From: Planctomycetaceae bacterium
GTDB taxonomy: Bacteria; Planctomycetota; Planctomycetia; Planctomycetales; Planctomycetaceae
NCBI GenBank assembly: GCA_021732975.1
Contig: JAKFWC010000001.1
Location: 1-52,739, forward strand
DNA length: 52,739 nucleotides
Direction: 5' to 3'
Positions 51,036 to 52,739 of this stretch are shown piece after piece. The notes under the pieces were generated by a model. That model made no database searches. It was not told where the DNA came from and saw only the letters and a program-made list of their open reading frames with translations. Numbering within the stretch: the first letter of the stretch is position 1; every line of letters begins with the position of its first letter. The position numbers and the translations under genes are program-made.

Positions 51036-52739
51036 TCACCGCACGAAGCTGAACGTAAATACGTCGGTAATATTCGAGAACACCGGCTGCGCCGCGATCC
51101 GTACATAACGCCGGTCTCCGGAAACTGTGGCAAGCGCACTCATCGTGACCCCTTCGTTGATGAACTGAATCACCGGCTGATAACCGACCGCGCTGCCCCC
51201 TTGAGGAAAACCGCCGCCGCCATTTCCGACCCCGGGACCGAGTTGCCCCTGCGTCACCGGAGCGAGTTGTTGGGCGACGGTCTGTTGGATCCGCCCGGGC
51301 TTCTGATCAAGATGCAAAGCCGGAAGAATCGTCGCAACTTTCTGCCGTCGTCCATTCCGCAACGAGATCCGCACCAACACGTCTTCGGCACCGATGTTGA
51401 CGTTGATGATTTCGCGTTCTTCCTGTGGAGTCCCTTCGTGGCGCGTGACAATCAGTCGTGCCCGTTTGCCGACGATTTGCCCCCAACCGTGCCTCACGCG
51501 GGCTTTGTACTCACCGGGCCAGGCCTGCGGGCAGACGTATTCGTCGTAACAGTTCTCGGGCTTCGGACCGAGACCATCGTGAACCAACACGCCCCCGGCC
51601 GTTGTAAAAGGGTTCTCGCGAGAACACGTTGATCCCGAGGGTTCGTCCATTACCAAATCGAGTTCCCCGGCCCCGGTCCATTCAAGTCGGATGTGCAAGT
51701 CGCAGCGTTTGGCTTCCGTAACGGCTTTGTTGAACTCCGCGAGTTTCGCCGTGTCGCCGCTGGCATTCCAAGCGGCTTGCACCTCGGCCACGGCAGTGTC
51801 GGCAGAATCGATGAATTCGCTGCGTTTCGGTCCCCATCCGTAGACCATCACCCCGACAGCGGCCCAAGCCATGCCCTCGGTATCGCGGCCCCGCTTGGCA
51901 AAGCGCAACGCTTCGACATACGGTTCCAGCCGCGTTGGTTCCAGTTCGGCTGCCTGACGACAGCACCGTACGGCTTGAGGAAAGCGTTCAAACCGGGCGA
52001 GATACGCGGCGAGAAACAGCAGGCTGGTGGTATCGGCCGGAATGAGATCGCGGGTGGATAACAACACGCGTTCAATCTGCGCACGCGGCCGTCCAGCAAT
52101 CTCCATGGTCAGCGCGAGGACTTCGTACATCCATGGTTGCGATTTCCCGGCGAGGATCGATTGTTCGAGAAGAGCGATCACGTCGCCATGACGTTTCGCG
52201 TCTTCGAGTTCCACGACCAGTTGCCGGAGTGTGGCATTGTCGATGTCCTGCCGCACCAGTTTGGCCCATGTCTCGGCAGAAGTCGGTCCGGCTGGGAGCA
52301 CGGACTTCGTAGATGTGTTTTTTTTCCCAACCGTTCTTTCTGCCGGTGTGGTGGAAGCAGTGGGATTAGAACGACCAGGAGCGACCGCATCCCCGGTGGG
52401 ACGTGGTCGCTCCTTGGTTTTCGACGTTGGGTTTGGGTTCTCTGCGAAGGCCAGAGAATCCACAATTACGGGAGTTTTTTTTTCGGAGCAATGGGGGCCG
52501 GTTGGTCTGCAACCGGTTCGGGAGCCACGCTGGGGAAGCCGCCGCCGAAGCCACCGCCGCCACCACCAAAGCCACCGCCACCGCCGCCAAAACCACCACC
52601 CTGTTGACCACCACCACCACCACCCAGCGGGTTACCGAAGACGCCTTGTCCCTGACCCGCACCACCGGCACCGGCAGATTGAATCGGAATCACGAGGTCG
52701 GCCACGGGATACACGCGGGTCGTCAGCACTTCGTCCGCC
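51036..52739 (-). pseudogene. Gly-rich/TPR secreted protein, 5' end outside the window, frame broken at an A9 run
   Basis: Two open frames on the minus strand join at an A9 run (T at 52475-52483 on plus). The upstream part (52739-52466, open at the window edge) reads TTRVYPVADLVIP, then long Gly-rich repeats, and stops at KKKLP. One extra base (or a -1 shift) would lead into the downstream frame (VIVDSLAFAEN...), 475 residues to 51036. That part has TPR-like helices (about 70-220), a beta domain with MDEPSGSTCSREN resembling DUF2135, and a Gly/Gln-rich segment. It could be a true mutation, a programmed slip, or a sequencing error; the downstream frame could also start alone at its GTG (52463). 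Confidence 0.6.

Overview
The window looks like a chromosomal segment of a flagellated member of the Planctomycetota, probably Planctomycetales. The clues are a high-GC backbone, a eukaryote-like isoleucyl-tRNA synthetase, lone flagellar genes (flgM, fliM) away from any flagellar cluster, many secreted lipoproteins and Ala/Gly/Pro-rich proteins, and abundant long inverted repeats in almost every intergenic space. The assignment rests on protein reading only; no search was run. No rRNA, tRNA or CRISPR array was seen.

Layout. 1-5200 is accessory: a multi-span membrane protein, a BrnT-like toxin/HTH antitoxin pair, a flgM-fur pair, and a three-gene minus-strand unit (unknown 311-residue protein, Uma2-like, ankyrin) whose first gene looks lower in GC. 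5200-12900 is metabolic: threonine aldolase, hisD, a small membrane protein, a serine beta-lactamase-like hydrolase, a DUF2752 protein, a hyperacidic protein, purine nucleoside phosphorylase and a BamE-like lipoprotein. 12900-20400 holds an LRR lipoprotein, a methyltransferase and a 1325-residue ileS with three in-frame insertions, followed directly by a REP-associated tyrosine transposase (RAYT) bracketed by two 30-bp-arm palindromes. 20400-28300 has an outer-membrane-type protein, a P450, a beta-carbonic anhydrase, trmB, a third copy of the RAYT palindrome, a lipoprotein, a Gfo/Idh/MocA oxidoreductase and an M48 protease.

28400-34250 is the information-processing core: greA, proA, fliM, then infC-rpmI-rplT-pheS. 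infC has no standard start codon in its conserved N-terminal frame and probably begins at AUC. 34300-39000 carries two ammonium transporters on opposite strands around a small lipoprotein; a near-consensus sigma-54 element precedes the second. 39000-52739 holds a flavin-dependent halogenase-like oxidoreductase, a DUF2325-like protein, rtcB, a receiver-like protein, an AddB-type nuclease, a ctpA-type protease, tsaD, and the 3' part of a Gly-rich/TPR secreted protein whose reading frame breaks at a run of nine A.

The most unusual themes are the RAYT/REPIN unit, palindromes that lie inside or build the ends of coding sequences, the foreign-looking block inside the IleS editing domain, the AUC start of infC, the sigma-54 signal at the amt gene, a greA leader with its own terminator, and the A9 frameshift.
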